Shown: piece by piece, positions 35,427 to 44,967 of the stretch
How the letters are laid out: each line of letters begins with the position of its first letter
Numbering within the stretch: the stretch's first letter is position 1
DNA from: Bacteroidales bacterium
GTDB lineage: Bacteria > Bacteroidota > Bacteroidia > Bacteroidales > UBA932
Reading direction: 5' to 3'
Assembly: GCA_011620605.1 (NCBI GenBank)
Contig: WOYW01000007.1
Location: 42,684 to 106,683 of the forward strand
DNA length: 64,000 bases
Notes under the pieces: generated by a model
Databases searched by the model: none
What the model saw: the letters and a program-made list of their open reading frames with translations, nothing else
What the model was told of the DNA's origin: nothing
Position numbers and translations under genes: made by a program

Positions 35427-36859
35427 CACCCTATGCTGTTGAATCGCAGCTGCAAATATTTTCAGAAGGTATTCCTCCCCTTGATATCATTGGGCCCGCA
35501 GTTCCCGGCAACGGGATTGTATGCCTGGATAAGCAACAACAGGACAAGCTGGTAGAACGTTTTGACAGCTGGAACGGGAGCCGGATAAAATTTGTTCCCG
35601 CATCCGGTGCGGCAAGTCGCATGTTCAAAGATCTGTTTTCGGCAGTTGAAACGTTGAGGAACGACAAACAGGCAGTACTTTCAGAACCGGTTCACACTTT
35701 TTTCCGCCACCTTAACGAATTTGCGTTTTATCCCATACTATCGGGGATGAAAGGTTTTGACCCCAGCCATCCCCTCAAGATCCTTCAGCTTCTTTTGGAA
35801 GAAGAGGGATTGAACTACGGATCATTACCAAAAGGACTGATCCCGTTCCACAAATACCCCGACGGACCGCGTACCCCGTTCCAGGAACACCTGGTAGAAT
35901 CGGCGCTATGCGACACCCCGACAGGTGAAACGGTAAACGTTCATTTTACGGTATCCCCGGAACACGAACCGTTGTTTGCAGCCCTTTTGAAAGAGATCCG
36001 CGGGAAATACCAAAAAAGGTTCGGGATGGATATCAATGTTACTTTTTCCACCCAAAGTCCTTCTACCAATACCCTGGCAGTGGATATGCAGAACAGACCA
36101 TTCCGTACCAAAGACGGTTCCCTGGTGCTGAGACCGGGCGGACATGGTGCCCTGTTGGAAAATCTGAACACCCTGACTCAGGACATGGTATTTATACGGA
36201 ACATTGACAACGTTGTCCCTGAAGCTTCCCTTGAACCGGTCATTCATTGGAGAAAAGTGTTGGCAGGGTTCCTGCTCAGATGCAGAAGACAGGTATATAA
36301 ATATATAGGTGAACTGAAAAATCATGCCGATCCATTCCGTTTAAGGGAAATGGCCGATTTTTTGGAGCAGACTTTCGGCATTACCCATCCTCCCATGGAG
36401 GGAGAAGCTTTTCGTTCCTACCTGTTCTCCAAACTGAACAGACCTGTCAGGGTATGCGGTATGGTAAGCTCTACAGGCGACCCCGGAGGAGGGCCCTTCA
36501 GGGTTAGGGACAAAGACGGTTCCGGATCGCTACAGATCCTGGAAAGTATACAGCTGAACGGGAAAAAATACGATTCCACGCATTTTAACCCGGTTGACAT
36601 TGTCTGTTCCTTCAAAGATTACGACGGAAAGGTGTATTATTTGCCGGACTTCCGGGATGACGATGCCCGGTTTATATTACATAAAAGCCTGGAAGGAAGG
36701 GAGTTGAAAGCTCTGGAATTACCCGGATTGTGGAATGGGAGCATGGGTGGATGGAATACGGCTTTTGTGGAAGTTCCGCTGAGTACTTTTAATCCTGTAA
36801 AAACAATTAATGATTTATTAAGAAAAGAGCATAATTTTAGAAACTGCTGTGTTTGGTAG
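35381..36859 (+). CDS. DUF4301 family protein
   Basis: A 492-residue cytoplasmic protein matching the Bacteroidota DUF4301 family. Conspicuous stretches are KFVPASGAASRMFKDLF near 67-83, resembling a nucleotide-sugar pyrophosphorylase-like phosphate loop, and VRVCGMVSSTGDPGGGPF in the middle. No experimentally proven role is known to me. It overlaps the pdxB 3' end by 46 bases, so it is co-transcribed with recF-dciA-pdxB. Confidence 0.8.
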   Translation: MFTRKDQEFIEHNGLTPYAVESQLQIFSEGIPPLDIIGPAVPGNGIVCLDKQQQDKLVERFDSWNGSRIKFVPASGAASRMFKDLFSAVETLRNDKQAVLSEPVHTFFRHLNEFAFYPILSGMKGFDPSHPLKILQLLLEEEGLNYGSLPKGLIPFHKYPDGPRTPFQEHLVESALCDTPTGETVNVHFTVSPEHEPLFAALLKEIRGKYQKRFGMDINVTFSTQSPSTNTLAVDMQNRPFRTKDGSLVLRPGGHGALLENLNTLTQDMVFIRNIDNVVPEASLEPVIHWRKVLAGFLLRCRRQVYKYIGELKNHADPFRLREMADFLEQTFGITHPPMEGEAFRSYLFSKLNRPVRVCGMVSSTGDPGGGPFRVRDKDGSGSLQILESIQLNGKKYDSTHFNPVDIVCSFKDYDGKVYYLPDFRDDDARFILHKSLEGRELKALELPGLWNGSMGGWNTAFVEVPLSTFNPVKTINDLLRKEHNFRNCCVW

Positions 36860-36882
36860 TTAAAAAAAGATTTTTAACTTTG
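36852..36882 (+). promoter_or_regulatory. Near-consensus promoter of the microprotein cassette
   Basis: TTTG (36852-36855) and TAACTTTG (36875-36882) with a 19-base spacer match the Bacteroidota sigma consensus very well. It partly overlaps the end of the DUF4301 gene and lies 45 bases before the first small ORF. Confidence 0.7.
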
Positions 36883-36927
36883 TCCCTGATCATTGAATTT
36901 TTGAACATTTAACTAATAATAAACACT

Positions 36928-37059
36928 ATGGAAGAATTAAAATTAATTATTGAAGGCCTAATTACTAATCCGGAAACTAATTTGGGATTTGCAATGGTTC
37001 TTATGGTTCTGGGAATGATTATTCCTTTCCTTTTGAAGTTCCTATTCCCTGCCGAGTAA
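36928..37059 (+). CDS. Small membrane protein A (43 residues)
   Basis: A 43-codon ORF from ATG to TAA. The N-terminus is acidic/amphipathic (MEELKLIIEGLITNPETN), followed by one hydrophobic helix of about 20 residues (FAMVLMVLGMIIPFLLKFLF) and the end PAE. It has a promoter upstream and lies in a segment that contains no other gene. No family recognised. Real expression is inferred from the promoter and from the terminator after its neighbour. Confidence 0.6.
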   Translation: MEELKLIIEGLITNPETNLGFAMVLMVLGMIIPFLLKFLFPAE

Positions 37060-37080
37060 TATTGTATTGAAAGGAATATC

Positions 37081-37132
37081 CCGAAAATCCTTGAAAGAGT
37101 AGGGGGAGCCGCCGAAAATCCTTAAGAGTAGG
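37081..37132 (+). repeat. Imperfect direct repeat between two microprotein genes
   Basis: CCGAAAATCCTTGAAAGAGTAGG-type sequence occurs twice: 37081-37103 and, shorter by two bases, 37112-37132. The copies share the first 12 bases and the last 8. Only eight bases lie between them. It lies in the 106-base gap between the two small ORFs and could be a regulatory or RNA-structural element. Confidence 0.6.
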
Positions 37133-37148
37133 CAAAAAAAATTAATCA

Positions 37149-37164
37149 TTTAATTCGAATTAAA
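37149..37164. promoter_or_regulatory. Perfect 16-bp palindrome abutting a start codon
   Basis: TTTAATTCGAATTAAA is its own reverse complement and ends one base before the ATG of the second small ORF at 37166. It may be an operator or a hairpin that masks the ribosome-binding region; A/T-rich palindromes also arise by chance. Confidence 0.5.
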
Positions 37165-37165
37165 A

Positions 37166-37315
37166 ATGGGTATCGTAGAAGTTATAACAGCAATTATCAA
37201 CGATATGTGGATAGGTCTCCAGAATATGGACGGTGGATTTATTATTGCATTTCTTGGAATTGGAGCAATCCTGTTATCTGTAATTTCTGGCATTATCAGT
37301 TTAGTGCAAGAATAG
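37166..37315 (+). CDS. Small membrane protein B (49 residues)
   Basis: A 49-codon ORF, ATG to TAG. The N-terminal half is amphipathic (GIVEVITAIINDMWIGLQNMDGG) and the C-terminal half is a hydrophobic helix (FIIAFLGIGAILLSVISGIISL) ending in VQE. Size and layout resemble small membrane protein A at 36928. A strong terminator follows 20 bases downstream. No family recognised. Confidence 0.6.
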   Translation: MGIVEVITAIINDMWIGLQNMDGGFIIAFLGIGAILLSVISGIISLVQE

Positions 37316-37335
37316 TATACTGGCAAAACAAACAA

Positions 37336-37371
37336 AAAGGCGGATTTGCTGCAGCAGATCCGCCTTTCTTA
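37336..37371. terminator. Strong intrinsic terminator
   Basis: Arms 37336-37350 (AAAGGCGGATTTGCT) and 37353-37367 (AGCAGATCCGCCTTT) pair over 15 positions with one G-T wobble and a two-base loop, followed by CTTATTTT. The T-rich flanks on both strands allow it to serve the convergent deoxyhypusine-synthase-like gene as well. Confidence 0.85.
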
Positions 37372-37390
37372 TTTTCAGACAGTTGGTCTT

Positions 37391-38425
37391 TTATTTATTA
37401 AAAATATCCGCCCAGCGGTAACGTTTCCGGTTTTTCCAGTCCCCTTTGTGGTATGCATAACTGGCCATCAGGGGTACGACGGTCGTGGCCTCGGCAAAAA
37501 CCATTTGTTCATGAACGGTGCTTACCTTTCCCCAGGAAGAAGCTTCCTTGAGCGTGGAACTGGAGCAGGCCCCGTCCCGTACATCGGCCACGGTGATCTG
37601 GATGGCATACTGATGCATGGGAACATCCAGACCCTGGCATTCGGCGCAAACGACCGTGTCCTGGGCAAAATTCTTGGGGACACCGCCGCCAACCATAAAC
37701 AGCCCGCTCGTTTTGGCTTTGATCTTGATATCGGTCAGTTCCCTGAAGTCGGCAACCGAATCTATGGTCAGGTAAGGTTTCCCTTCCTTAATGCGTTCCT
37801 GCTGGTGCATGACCAGTCCGAATCCGGCACTGCAATCGGAAAAAGCGGGAACGAATATGGGAACACCGTGTTCATAACAGGTCTGGATCAGTGAATTTTT
37901 CTTTACCGAGTGTTCCTTAAGCCATTTACCGGTTTCCCACAAAAATTCCCTTGAGGAATAGGGCCGGGGTTCCAGGCTGTCTGCAATTTTTTTGATGGTG
38001 GCATCACAATGCTGCAGTTCCTCTTCATCAATATAGGTATCATAGATCCTGTCTATATATACACTGCGTAACATGCCGTCATCAACAAAGGGGGTCCCTT
38101 TGTAATGCTTGTATCCCAGAGCTTCAAAGAAATCCATGTCTATGATGGATGCCCCTGTAGAGACTATGCAGTCTATCATGTTGAACCGTACCATATCCAC
38201 ATAAACCTGCATGCAACCGCCGGCGCTGGAGCTGCCGGCCATTGTAAGCCAATTGGTGCAGTCTTTATCCCGGATCATCATCTGCAGAATGTCGGCAGCA
38301 CTGGCCGTATCGCGTGATGAGAAAGACATATCCCGCATAGAATCAATAATATCTGTAGCATTGATCTTGGTGATGTCAATGTGTTGAATGACATCTTTTA
38401 ACAGGTCATTTTTCTTTGTAGTCAT
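37391..38425 (-). CDS. Deoxyhypusine-synthase-like protein
   Basis: A 344-residue protein of the deoxyhypusine synthase fold, NAD-dependent aminobutyl-transferring enzymes. Seen are LTMAGSSSAGGCMQVYVDM, DCIVSTGASIIDMD, FVPAFSDCSAGFG, LFMVGGGVPKNF and the end SSTLKEASSWGKV, where Lys300 matches the lysine that carries the butylimine intermediate. Bacteria do not make hypusinated eIF5A, so it probably acts on a polyamine or another amine, as homospermidine synthase does. It faces the microprotein cassette across a shared terminator. Confidence 0.85.
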   Translation of the reverse strand: MTTKKNDLLKDVIQHIDITKINATDIIDSMRDMSFSSRDTASAADILQMMIRDKDCTNWLTMAGSSSAGGCMQVYVDMVRFNMIDCIVSTGASIIDMDFFEALGYKHYKGTPFVDDGMLRSVYIDRIYDTYIDEEELQHCDATIKKIADSLEPRPYSSREFLWETGKWLKEHSVKKNSLIQTCYEHGVPIFVPAFSDCSAGFGLVMHQQERIKEGKPYLTIDSVADFRELTDIKIKAKTSGLFMVGGGVPKNFAQDTVVCAECQGLDVPMHQYAIQITVADVRDGACSSSTLKEASSWGKVSTVHEQMVFAEATTVVPLMASYAYHKGDWKNRKRYRWADIFNK

Positions 38426-38478
38426 AACAGTATCTTTAGATAACCACTCAAAGGTAAGGCTTTAATTCAAAAAAATGT

Positions 38479-38486
38479 TAATTTTG
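38479..38486 (+). promoter_or_regulatory. -7 box of lysA
   Basis: TAATTTTG fits TAnnTTTG and stands 24 bases before the lysA ATG. It overlaps an in-frame earlier start (38475), which is therefore unlikely to be used. Confidence 0.45.
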
Positions 38487-38510
38487 GCGGGTAATTCATT
38501 CCGTTTTATT

Positions 38511-39668
38511 ATGCAATTTACACGTTTTATCAATGCCTTCAAGCGTCTGGAAACGCCCTTTTATTTTTACGATCTGGACATTCTGGACCAAACCCTCAGA
38601 ACCTATACCAAGAATCTCATAAAGTACGGATACAAAGCACATTATGCCATGAAAGCTAATGCCAATCCGCGTATTTTGGAGATCATTCAACGTTCCGGAT
38701 TGGGGGCAGACTGCGTAAGCGGGAATGAGGTACAGCTGGCACTGGATATGGGATTCGATCCCGGAACGATCGTATTTGCAGGTGTAGGAAAATCCGACAA
38801 AGAGATCCGTACCGCATTGCAGGGAGGGATCTTTTCTTTTAACTGCGAATCGGTTCCCGAAATAAAGATCATTAACGACCTTGCTGTACAAATGGGAAAG
38901 ACAGCCCGGATATCACTCAGACTGAATCCCAATATAGATGCGCATACCAATAAACACATTACAACGGGAAGATCCCGGGACAAATTCGGGATCAGTGAAT
39001 GGATGCTGGACGATGTGTTGCAGGTGTTTTCGGAAAGTTCCAATATCAAATTAGTAGGCCTTCATTTTCATATAGGATCACAGGTCACCGACATGAAAGT
39101 GTTTGAAATGTTGTGCGACAAAGTGAATTACTTCCAGCGATGGTTTGAACAGAAGGAAATCCGCCTGGAGCATATTAACCTGGGCGGCGGTGTAGCCGTA
39201 GATTATAAAGATCCCCTGGAAAATCTGTACAGTCCTTTTGAAACGTATTTTGAAACCATTAACCGGAACCTGGAATTGAGAAAAGGACAAAAAGTACATT
39301 TTGAACCCGGCAGGGCCCTGGTAGCGCAATGCGGTTTTCTGATATCCAGGGTCTTATATGTAAAGGTAGGAAAAGGCAAGAAATTTGCAATACTGGATGC
39401 GGGAATGAATGATCTCATACGGCCGGCTTTATACGGGGCGCGGCACGCAGTATGTAATTTCACATCGGCATCAGAAAAAACAGAAGTGTACGATGTGGTA
39501 GGACCGGTTTGTGAATCGGCTGACCGTTTTGGATTATCGGTACGCCTGCCTGAAACATCGCGTGGCGATATGATAGCCATCTGTACGGCCGGTGCATACG
39601 GACAGGTTATGAGCATGCGTTACAACCAGCGGGAACTGGCACAGGCATACTACTCACCGGATTTATAG
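38511..39668 (+). CDS. lysA: Diaminopimelate decarboxylase
   Basis: PLP enzyme of the alanine-racemase fold III class forming lysine from meso-diaminopimelate; 385 residues from ATG 38511. The PLP lysine is Lys48 in HYAMKANANP; other marks are LHFHIGSQVTD, INLGGGVAVDY, EPGRALVAQCG and GPVCESADRFG. Related carboxynorspermidine decarboxylases share the fold and the neighbouring deoxyhypusine-synthase-like gene is polyamine-linked, but the CESAD motif and HIGSQ favour LysA. Confidence 0.9.
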   Translation: MQFTRFINAFKRLETPFYFYDLDILDQTLRTYTKNLIKYGYKAHYAMKANANPRILEIIQRSGLGADCVSGNEVQLALDMGFDPGTIVFAGVGKSDKEIRTALQGGIFSFNCESVPEIKIINDLAVQMGKTARISLRLNPNIDAHTNKHITTGRSRDKFGISEWMLDDVLQVFSESSNIKLVGLHFHIGSQVTDMKVFEMLCDKVNYFQRWFEQKEIRLEHINLGGGVAVDYKDPLENLYSPFETYFETINRNLELRKGQKVHFEPGRALVAQCGFLISRVLYVKVGKGKKFAILDAGMNDLIRPALYGARHAVCNFTSASEKTEVYDVVGPVCESADRFGLSVRLPETSRGDMIAICTAGAYGQVMSMRYNQRELAQAYYSPDL

Positions 39669-39673
39669 CAATT

Positions 39674-40291
39674 ATGTATTTTAAAATATATCCTGACAAT
39701 CCACAGGATCGACTCATTGAACAGACTGTCTCAACCCTACAAAGGGGAGGCATTGTCATATATCCCACAGACAGCGTTTACGGGATGGGTTGTTCCATAG
39801 AATTTCTGGGGAGTGTGCCGCGCATGGAAAGGATCAAGGGGTATTACACGCCGTCAACCAGGTTGTCATTTCTCTGTTACGATCTGTCACAGTTGTCCTC
39901 GTATTGCAGGCCTATGAACAACAGCGTATTCAGGTTGATGAAAAAAAACCTGCCCGGGCCGTATACTTTTTTACTGCAGGGAAACAGCCAGGTTCCCAAA
40001 ATGTTTAAGGGGAAAAAGCACACTGTAGGGATCCGTGTCCCGGACAACGCCATATTGCAACATATTCTCAGAGCGCTGGGAGTGCCCATCATTTCCACTT
40101 CACTTCCATGGGATGAAGCCGAACCCGAATACGGATTCGATCCGGACCTGATCAACGAACGGTTTGGCGACCTGGTGGATATTGTGATTGACGGAGGACC
40201 CGGGGGACAGGATCCCTCGGCCATTATAGATTGTACGGGCCACGAACCTTTGATCATTCGGGAAGGCCCAAAACCTTTAATAGATAAATAG
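39674..40291 (+). CDS. Sua5/YciO/YrdC-family protein
   Basis: A 205-residue protein of the threonylcarbamoyl-AMP synthase family (tRNA t6A37 biosynthesis). It shows QRGGIVIYPTDSVYGMGC, MERIKGYYTPSTRLSFLCYDLS, LPGPYTFLL, VGIRVPDNAI and IISTSLPWD. YciO-like paralogues have the same fold without proven activity; KGYYTPSTRLSF resembles the YciO branch, so the exact role is uncertain. Five bases after lysA and nine before ffh. Confidence 0.85.
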   Translation: MYFKIYPDNPQDRLIEQTVSTLQRGGIVIYPTDSVYGMGCSIEFLGSVPRMERIKGYYTPSTRLSFLCYDLSQLSSYCRPMNNSVFRLMKKNLPGPYTFLLQGNSQVPKMFKGKKHTVGIRVPDNAILQHILRALGVPIISTSLPWDEAEPEYGFDPDLINERFGDLVDIVIDGGPGGQDPSAIIDCTGHEPLIIREGPKPLIDK

Positions 40292-40300
40292 AATTTTTAT

Positions 40301-41632
40301 ATGTTTGAGAATCTGACGGAAAGACTGGAACGATCGTTCAAATTGTTGAAAGGTGAAGGAAAGATCACCGAAATTAACGTGGCGGAAACACTTAAGGATG
40401 TCCGCAGGGCATTGCTGGATGCCGACGTCAGTTACAAGGTGGCCAAGACTTTCTGCGATCAGGTGAAGGAAGAGGCTTTGGGTCAGGACGTACTGAAAGC
40501 GGTGCGTCCCGGCCAGATGATGACCAAAATTGTCCACGACCGACTGGTTGACCTGATGGGAGGCGATGCCTCGGGAATCAACGTCAAAGGGAATCCGGGG
40601 ATCGTGTTGGTGGCGGGACTGCAGGGTTCCGGTAAAACCACCTTCTCGGCAAAACTTGCCTTTCACTTAAAGAAAAAGAAAGGGATCCGGCCGCTGCTGG
40701 TCGCCGGGGACATATACCGCCCGGCAGCCATGGAACAATTACGGGTCCTGGGCGAACAAACAGGTGTTGATGTGCATATTGAAAACGAGAACCGGGATCC
40801 GGTGAAAATTGCGCGCAATGCCATAAACAAAGCAAAAAAAGAAGGATACGGCGTAGTAATCATAGACACGGCCGGTCGTCTGGCTATAGATGAAGCCATG
40901 ATGAAGGAGATCACGGCTATCAAAAAGGCGGTCGATCCTACGGAAACCCTGTTTGTAGTTGATTCCATGACTGGACAGGATGCTGTGGAAACGGCGCGCA
41001 CTTTCCATGAAAGGTTGCAGTACGACGGAGTGGTTCTGACCAAGCTGGACGGAGATACCCGCGGGGGTGCCGCCCTGACCATACGTGCCGTGGTAAACAA
41101 ACCCATTAAGTTTGTCAGTTCCGGGGAAAAAATGGACGCACTGGATGTCTTTTATCCTTCGCGTATAGCAGACAGGATCCTGGGAATGGGTGACATTGTC
41201 AGCCTGGTGGAAAAAGCACAGGAACAGTTTGACGAGGAAGAAAGCAAGAAGCTCAGAAAGAAACTGGCCCAGGACAGTTTTAATTTCAACGACTTTTTGA
41301 ACCAGATCAAACAGGTGCAGAAGATGGGTAATATCAAGGACCTGGCAGCCATGATACCCGGAGTTTCTAAAATGGTCAAAGATGCCGACATTGACAACGA
41401 TGCGTTCAAGGGTATTGAAGCCATCATTTCTTCCATGACACCGGAAGAAAGGGACAATCCTTCGATTATGAACGGGAACAGGCGCAAACGTATAGCTTTG
41501 GGAAGCGGAACATCCATTACAGAAGTTAACCGTTTGATAAAGCAATTTGACGATACCCGTAAAATGATGAAGGATCTGCGCGGTGGACGTGGCATGTCTA
41601 TGGCAAATGCATTAAGAAAAGGAGGTTTATGA
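40301..41632 (+). CDS. ffh: Signal recognition particle protein Ffh
   Basis: SRP54 GTPase, 443 residues. N domain first, then the G domain with P-loop [15 protein letters not shown] near 107, DTAGRL, and [13 protein letters not shown], and a C-terminal methionine-bearing M domain ending with a [12 protein letters not shown] tail. It binds signal peptides and 4.5S RNA for co-translational delivery to the membrane. Its stop overlaps the folD start (ATGATGATG). Confidence 0.97.
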   Translation: MFENLTERLERSFKLLKGEGKITEINVAETLKDVRRALLDADVSYKVAKTFCDQVKEEALGQDVLKAVRPGQMMTKIVHDRLVDLMGGDASGINVKGNPGIVLVAGLQGSGKTTFSAKLAFHLKKKKGIRPLLVAGDIYRPAAMEQLRVLGEQTGVDVHIENENRDPVKIARNAINKAKKEGYGVVIIDTAGRLAIDEAMMKEITAIKKAVDPTETLFVVDSMTGQDAVETARTFHERLQYDGVVLTKLDGDTRGGAALTIRAVVNKPIKFVSSGEKMDALDVFYPSRIADRILGMGDIVSLVEKAQEQFDEEESKKLRKKLAQDSFNFNDFLNQIKQVQKMGNIKDLAAMIPGVSKMVKDADIDNDAFKGIEAIISSMTPEERDNPSIMNGNRRKRIALGSGTSITEVNRLIKQFDDTRKMMKDLRGGRGMSMANALRKGGL

Positions 41633-42513
41633 TGATGAAATTAATTGATGGAAAACAAACGGCACAGGACCTCAAAAAGGAAATCGCAGAGGAAGTTTCC
41701 GGTTTTGTATGCCAATTCGGCAGAAAACCGCACCTTGCTGCCATTTTGGTGGGAGAAGATCCTGCCAGTCATACGTATGTAAGAAATAAGGAAAAGGATT
41801 GTAAGGAAGTCGGGATGGATTCGTCCCTTTACAAATTTCCGGACACCATCACCCGGGAAGAACTGATCTCCTGCGTGCAGACCATTAACAACGATCCGGA
41901 AATTGACGGTTTGATTGTGCAGTTACCGCTTCCAGACCACATTGATCCACAGGAAATTATTGAGACTATAGACCCTTCAAAGGACGTGGATGGATTCCAC
42001 CCGGTAAACGTGGGACGCATGGTGCTGGGTTTGCCTACTTTTGTTTCGGCTACACCTGCCGGTATCGTGGATCTGCTGGATTATTACAAGATCCCTACCC
42101 AGGGAAAAGAATGCGTCATCGTAGGACGCAGCAACATTGTTGGTAAACCTCTTGCCAACCTGTTGTCCCGGAAGGGGCCCGGAGGGGATTGCACAGTAAC
42201 GTTATGCCACAGCCGTACCCGGGATCTGGAAAAAGTATGCCGCAGGGCCGATATCCTTATTGCAGCCCTGGGTCGTCCCGGCTTCCTGAAGGCCAATATG
42301 GTAAAAGAAGGCGCCGTGGTAATTGACGTAGGCATTTCAAGAGTGGAAGACAAGAGTACCAAATCGGGATTCCGCCTGGCCGGCGACGTGGACTTTGAAC
42401 AGGTGGCGCCGCGGTGCAGTTACATAACCCCTGTTCCGGGCGGTGTAGGTCCCATGACACGTGTATCGTTATTAAAAAATACATTAAAAGCAGCCTTAAA
42501 ACACAACAAATAA
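41629..42513 (+). CDS. folD: Methylenetetrahydrofolate dehydrogenase/cyclohydrolase
   Basis: Bifunctional one-carbon enzyme, 294 residues. Visible motifs: [18 protein letters not shown] with the catalytic lysine near 57, [35 protein letters not shown] for the dinucleotide and [12 protein letters not shown] at the C-terminus. Three successive ATG codons (41629, 41632, 41635) could each be the start. Confidence 0.97.
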   Translation: MMMKLIDGKQTAQDLKKEIAEEVSGFVCQFGRKPHLAAILVGEDPASHTYVRNKEKDCKEVGMDSSLYKFPDTITREELISCVQTINNDPEIDGLIVQLPLPDHIDPQEIIETIDPSKDVDGFHPVNVGRMVLGLPTFVSATPAGIVDLLDYYKIPTQGKECVIVGRSNIVGKPLANLLSRKGPGGDCTVTLCHSRTRDLEKVCRRADILIAALGRPGFLKANMVKEGAVVIDVGISRVEDKSTKSGFRLAGDVDFEQVAPRCSYITPVPGGVGPMTRVSLLKNTLKAALKHNK

Positions 42514-42520
42514 CATCATA

Positions 42521-43468
42521 ATGGAAAGAAGACATTTTTTAAAGACCGCTGTGCTGGGCGCAGTAGCCGGAACGTTGGGATTGAAAGGAATGAAGCTCTT
42601 TGCCTCGGAAAAATCAGCTCCGGGCGCCATTCCCGCTAAAGAAGACATTCCGGACCTGGTGGCCATTATGGGTGGTGAACCCGAACAACTATATGCCCGT
42701 GCCATAAAGGAAATGGGAGGCATGTCCCGGTACATTAAACCCGGCATGAAAGTGGTTGTAAAGCCGAATATCGGATGGGACAAAAGTCCCGAGTATGGGG
42801 CATGTACCAATCCCTTACTGGTAGCGGCCATAATCAAAGACTGCCTGGCAGCAGGAGCCTCTCAGGTAAAAGTGTTTGATCATACCTGTGACCAATGGAG
42901 AGGCTGTTATGAAAACAGCGGCATCCAGGAAGCCGTAAAACAGGCTGGTGGAGAAATGGTTAACGCCCATGAAGAGAGGTATTTTCGTGAAACGGAATTG
43001 CCACAGGCGCTTAGGATGAAAACAGCAAAGATCCACGAAGCCCTGCTTGAGTGCGATGCCTGGATCAACGTTCCGGTACTCAAAAATCACGGAGGAGCCA
43101 GGATGACAATATGTATGAAGAATTACATGGGGATCGTATGGGATCGCAGGTATATGCATTCCAATGATTTGCAGCAATGTATAGCGGATGCCGCAACATT
43201 TGAAAAACGTCCGGTGCTCAATATTGTGGACGGATACCGTATTATGACACAAAACGGCCCCAAAGGGCGAAGCCTGGAGGATGTGCAGACTCCCAAGGCC
43301 TTGTTTATGTCACAGGATATTGTTGCAGTGGATACGGCTGCCACACAGTTCTTCAATCAATTCAGTGCCATGACACTGGAAGACGCTTCCCACATTTTGC
43401 TGGCAGAAAAGCATCAGCTGGGTACTACAAAACTTGACGCTTTGAACATAAAACGAATCCGTCTCTGA
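42521..43468 (+). CDS. DUF362 protein with Tat-like signal
   Basis: A 315-residue protein with a twin-arginine-type leader (ERRHFLKTAVLGAVAGTLG) and a DUF362 domain (KPGMKVVVKPNIGWD, VKVFDHTCDQW, INVPVLKNHGGARMTICMKNYMG, DIVAVDTAATQ). The twin-arginine signal suggests export in folded state, perhaps with a cofactor. The next gene, overlapping by one base, encodes a six-cluster iron-sulfur membrane protein, so both may form a redox module. Function of DUF362 is not established. Confidence 0.82.
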   Translation: MERRHFLKTAVLGAVAGTLGLKGMKLFASEKSAPGAIPAKEDIPDLVAIMGGEPEQLYARAIKEMGGMSRYIKPGMKVVVKPNIGWDKSPEYGACTNPLLVAAIIKDCLAAGASQVKVFDHTCDQWRGCYENSGIQEAVKQAGGEMVNAHEERYFRETELPQALRMKTAKIHEALLECDAWINVPVLKNHGGARMTICMKNYMGIVWDRRYMHSNDLQQCIADAATFEKRPVLNIVDGYRIMTQNGPKGRSLEDVQTPKALFMSQDIVAVDTAATQFFNQFSAMTLEDASHILLAEKHQLGTTKLDALNIKRIRL

Positions 43469-44967
43469 TGCAGGCCTACGGCTTTTTGAGATGGGCCCGC
43501 AGGATCATTGCTTTGGCAGTCTTTTTAGGGCTCACATACTTCTTTATATCTTTTTCAGCTAAAGCTGCGGAGGTCTGGAATGCTTTACTGGGATTACAGT
43601 TCGTACCGGCCATACTGGGTATTGCCACAGGGGGCCTGGTCACTGTGCTTATAGTACTGCTTTTAACTTTGTTATCCGGACGTATTTACTGTTCGCTGCT
43701 TTGTCCGCTTGGTATATACCAGGATATCGTTTACCGGATAGGATGGTTCCTGAGAAATAAAAAGAAACGCCGGACACATTATACAAAACCCCATAACACA
43801 ATCAGGTATTCCATATTGATCATTGTTGTTATTTGTGTTGCGTTTTCTTTTGTATTTCTCCTGGTGTGGCTTGATCCTTACGGGTTATTCGGAAAAATTG
43901 CCACAAACATTGGCAGGCCTTTGGCTTATTTTGTTTCAGGTTCAAAATACGATGCCTGGAACCTGGCTGCTTTTCTGGTTTCAGGGGTTATCCTGGTGGC
44001 ATTGACCGTTACGGCTTTCTTTAAAGGAAGACTCTACTGCAATACTATTTGTCCTGTAGGTGCTTTGCTGGGACTTATATCCCGTTACTCCATGTTCCGG
44101 GTAATGATAGACCCGGAATCCTGTACACATTGTCAATTATGCAGCATGAATTGCAAAGCCTTTTGCATAGATGCAGGCAAACCGGTGATAGATAATTCCC
44201 GTTGTGTAGTCTGTTTTAACTGTATATCCAAATGTGCCAAAGGATCCGTCACTTACCGTTTTGCCTGGAAACCTGAAAAGAAAGCCTTATCAGCTGCAGA
44301 AGAGAAACAACCTTCAGCAGGCAATAACCGTAGGGCTTTCCTGCTGGCTGTGATGGGAACCGGTGCCGGCATCGTTTTACTGAACCGCTTTACAGAGAAA
44401 AAGAAGTTGGATATTCCCAAAGCCATGCCCCCGGGGGCCGGAACGCCGGAACGTCTTAAAGACACCTGTATAGCTTGTCACGCCTGTATTGCAGCCTGTC
44501 CTGCCCATATTATTAAACCGGCTATGGGAGCCTTCGGGTGGCAGGGATTTCTGTTGCCTTCGGTCTCATATGAAAATGGTTTTTGCGGTTATGACTGCCA
44601 AAAATGCCAGGAAGTTTGTCCTTCTGGAGCCTTACAGATGATGCCCCTTGAAGAGAAAAAAAGGGTGAAAATGGGTGTTGTCAAGCTGATGCTGGAAAAT
44701 TGCATAGTAGAAAAATTCGGAACCGATTGCGGTGCCTGTGATGAACATTGCCCGGTCAAGGCCGTTAAGATGTCATCCCGTGAAGGAAGTGACAAGCTGT
44801 TTCCCAAAACAACGCCATCCCTGTGTATTGGATGCGGCGGATGCGAATTTATATGTCCCGCCCGGCCCAAAGCCATTGTGGTGCTTCCTCTGTCTGAACA
44901 ACGCCAGGCAGATGCACCGGTCATAGACGCGACCATCAATATTGAAGTGGACGGATTCGGGTTTTAG
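43468..44967 (+). CDS. NapH-NapG-like fused polyferredoxin membrane protein
   Basis: A 499-residue protein. The N-terminal half has four to five transmembrane helices with two CxxxCP motifs ([16 protein letters not shown]) and two [4Fe-4S] sites ([22 protein letters not shown]), as in NapH. After [17 protein letters not shown] (an internal twin-arginine/helix segment near 288-305) comes a NapG-like half with four more cluster motifs: [31 protein letters not shown] and [11 protein letters not shown]. NapG and NapH are normally separate. It probably moves electrons from the membrane to an exported partner, maybe the DUF362 protein. Confidence 0.83.
   Translation: MQAYGFLRWARRIIALAVFLGLTYFFISFSAKAAEVWNALLGLQFVPAILGIATGGLVTVLIVLLLTLLSGRIYCSLLCPLGIYQDIVYRIGWFLRNKKKRRTHYTKPHNTIRYSILIIVVICVAFSFVFLLVWLDPYGLFGKIATNIGRPLAYFVSGSKYDAWNLAAFLVSGVILVALTVTAFFKGRLYCNTICPVGALLGLISRYSMFRVMIDPESCTHCQLCSMNCKAFCIDAGKPVIDNSRCVVCFNCISKCAKGSVTYRFAWKPEKKALSAAEEKQPSAGNNRRAFLLAVMGTGAGIVLLNRFTEKKKLDIPKAMPPGAGTPERLKDTCIACHACIAACPAHIIKPAMGAFGWQGFLLPSVSYENGFCGYDCQKCQEVCPSGALQMMPLEEKKRVKMGVVKLMLENCIVEKFGTDCGACDEHCPVKAVKMSSREGSDKLFPKTTPSLCIGCGGCEFICPARPKAIVVLPLSEQRQADAPVIDATINIEVDGFGF

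Noticed and set aside
37081..37132. CRISPR-like repeat
   Set aside because: Only two imperfect copies with an 8-base gap and no cas genes nearby.
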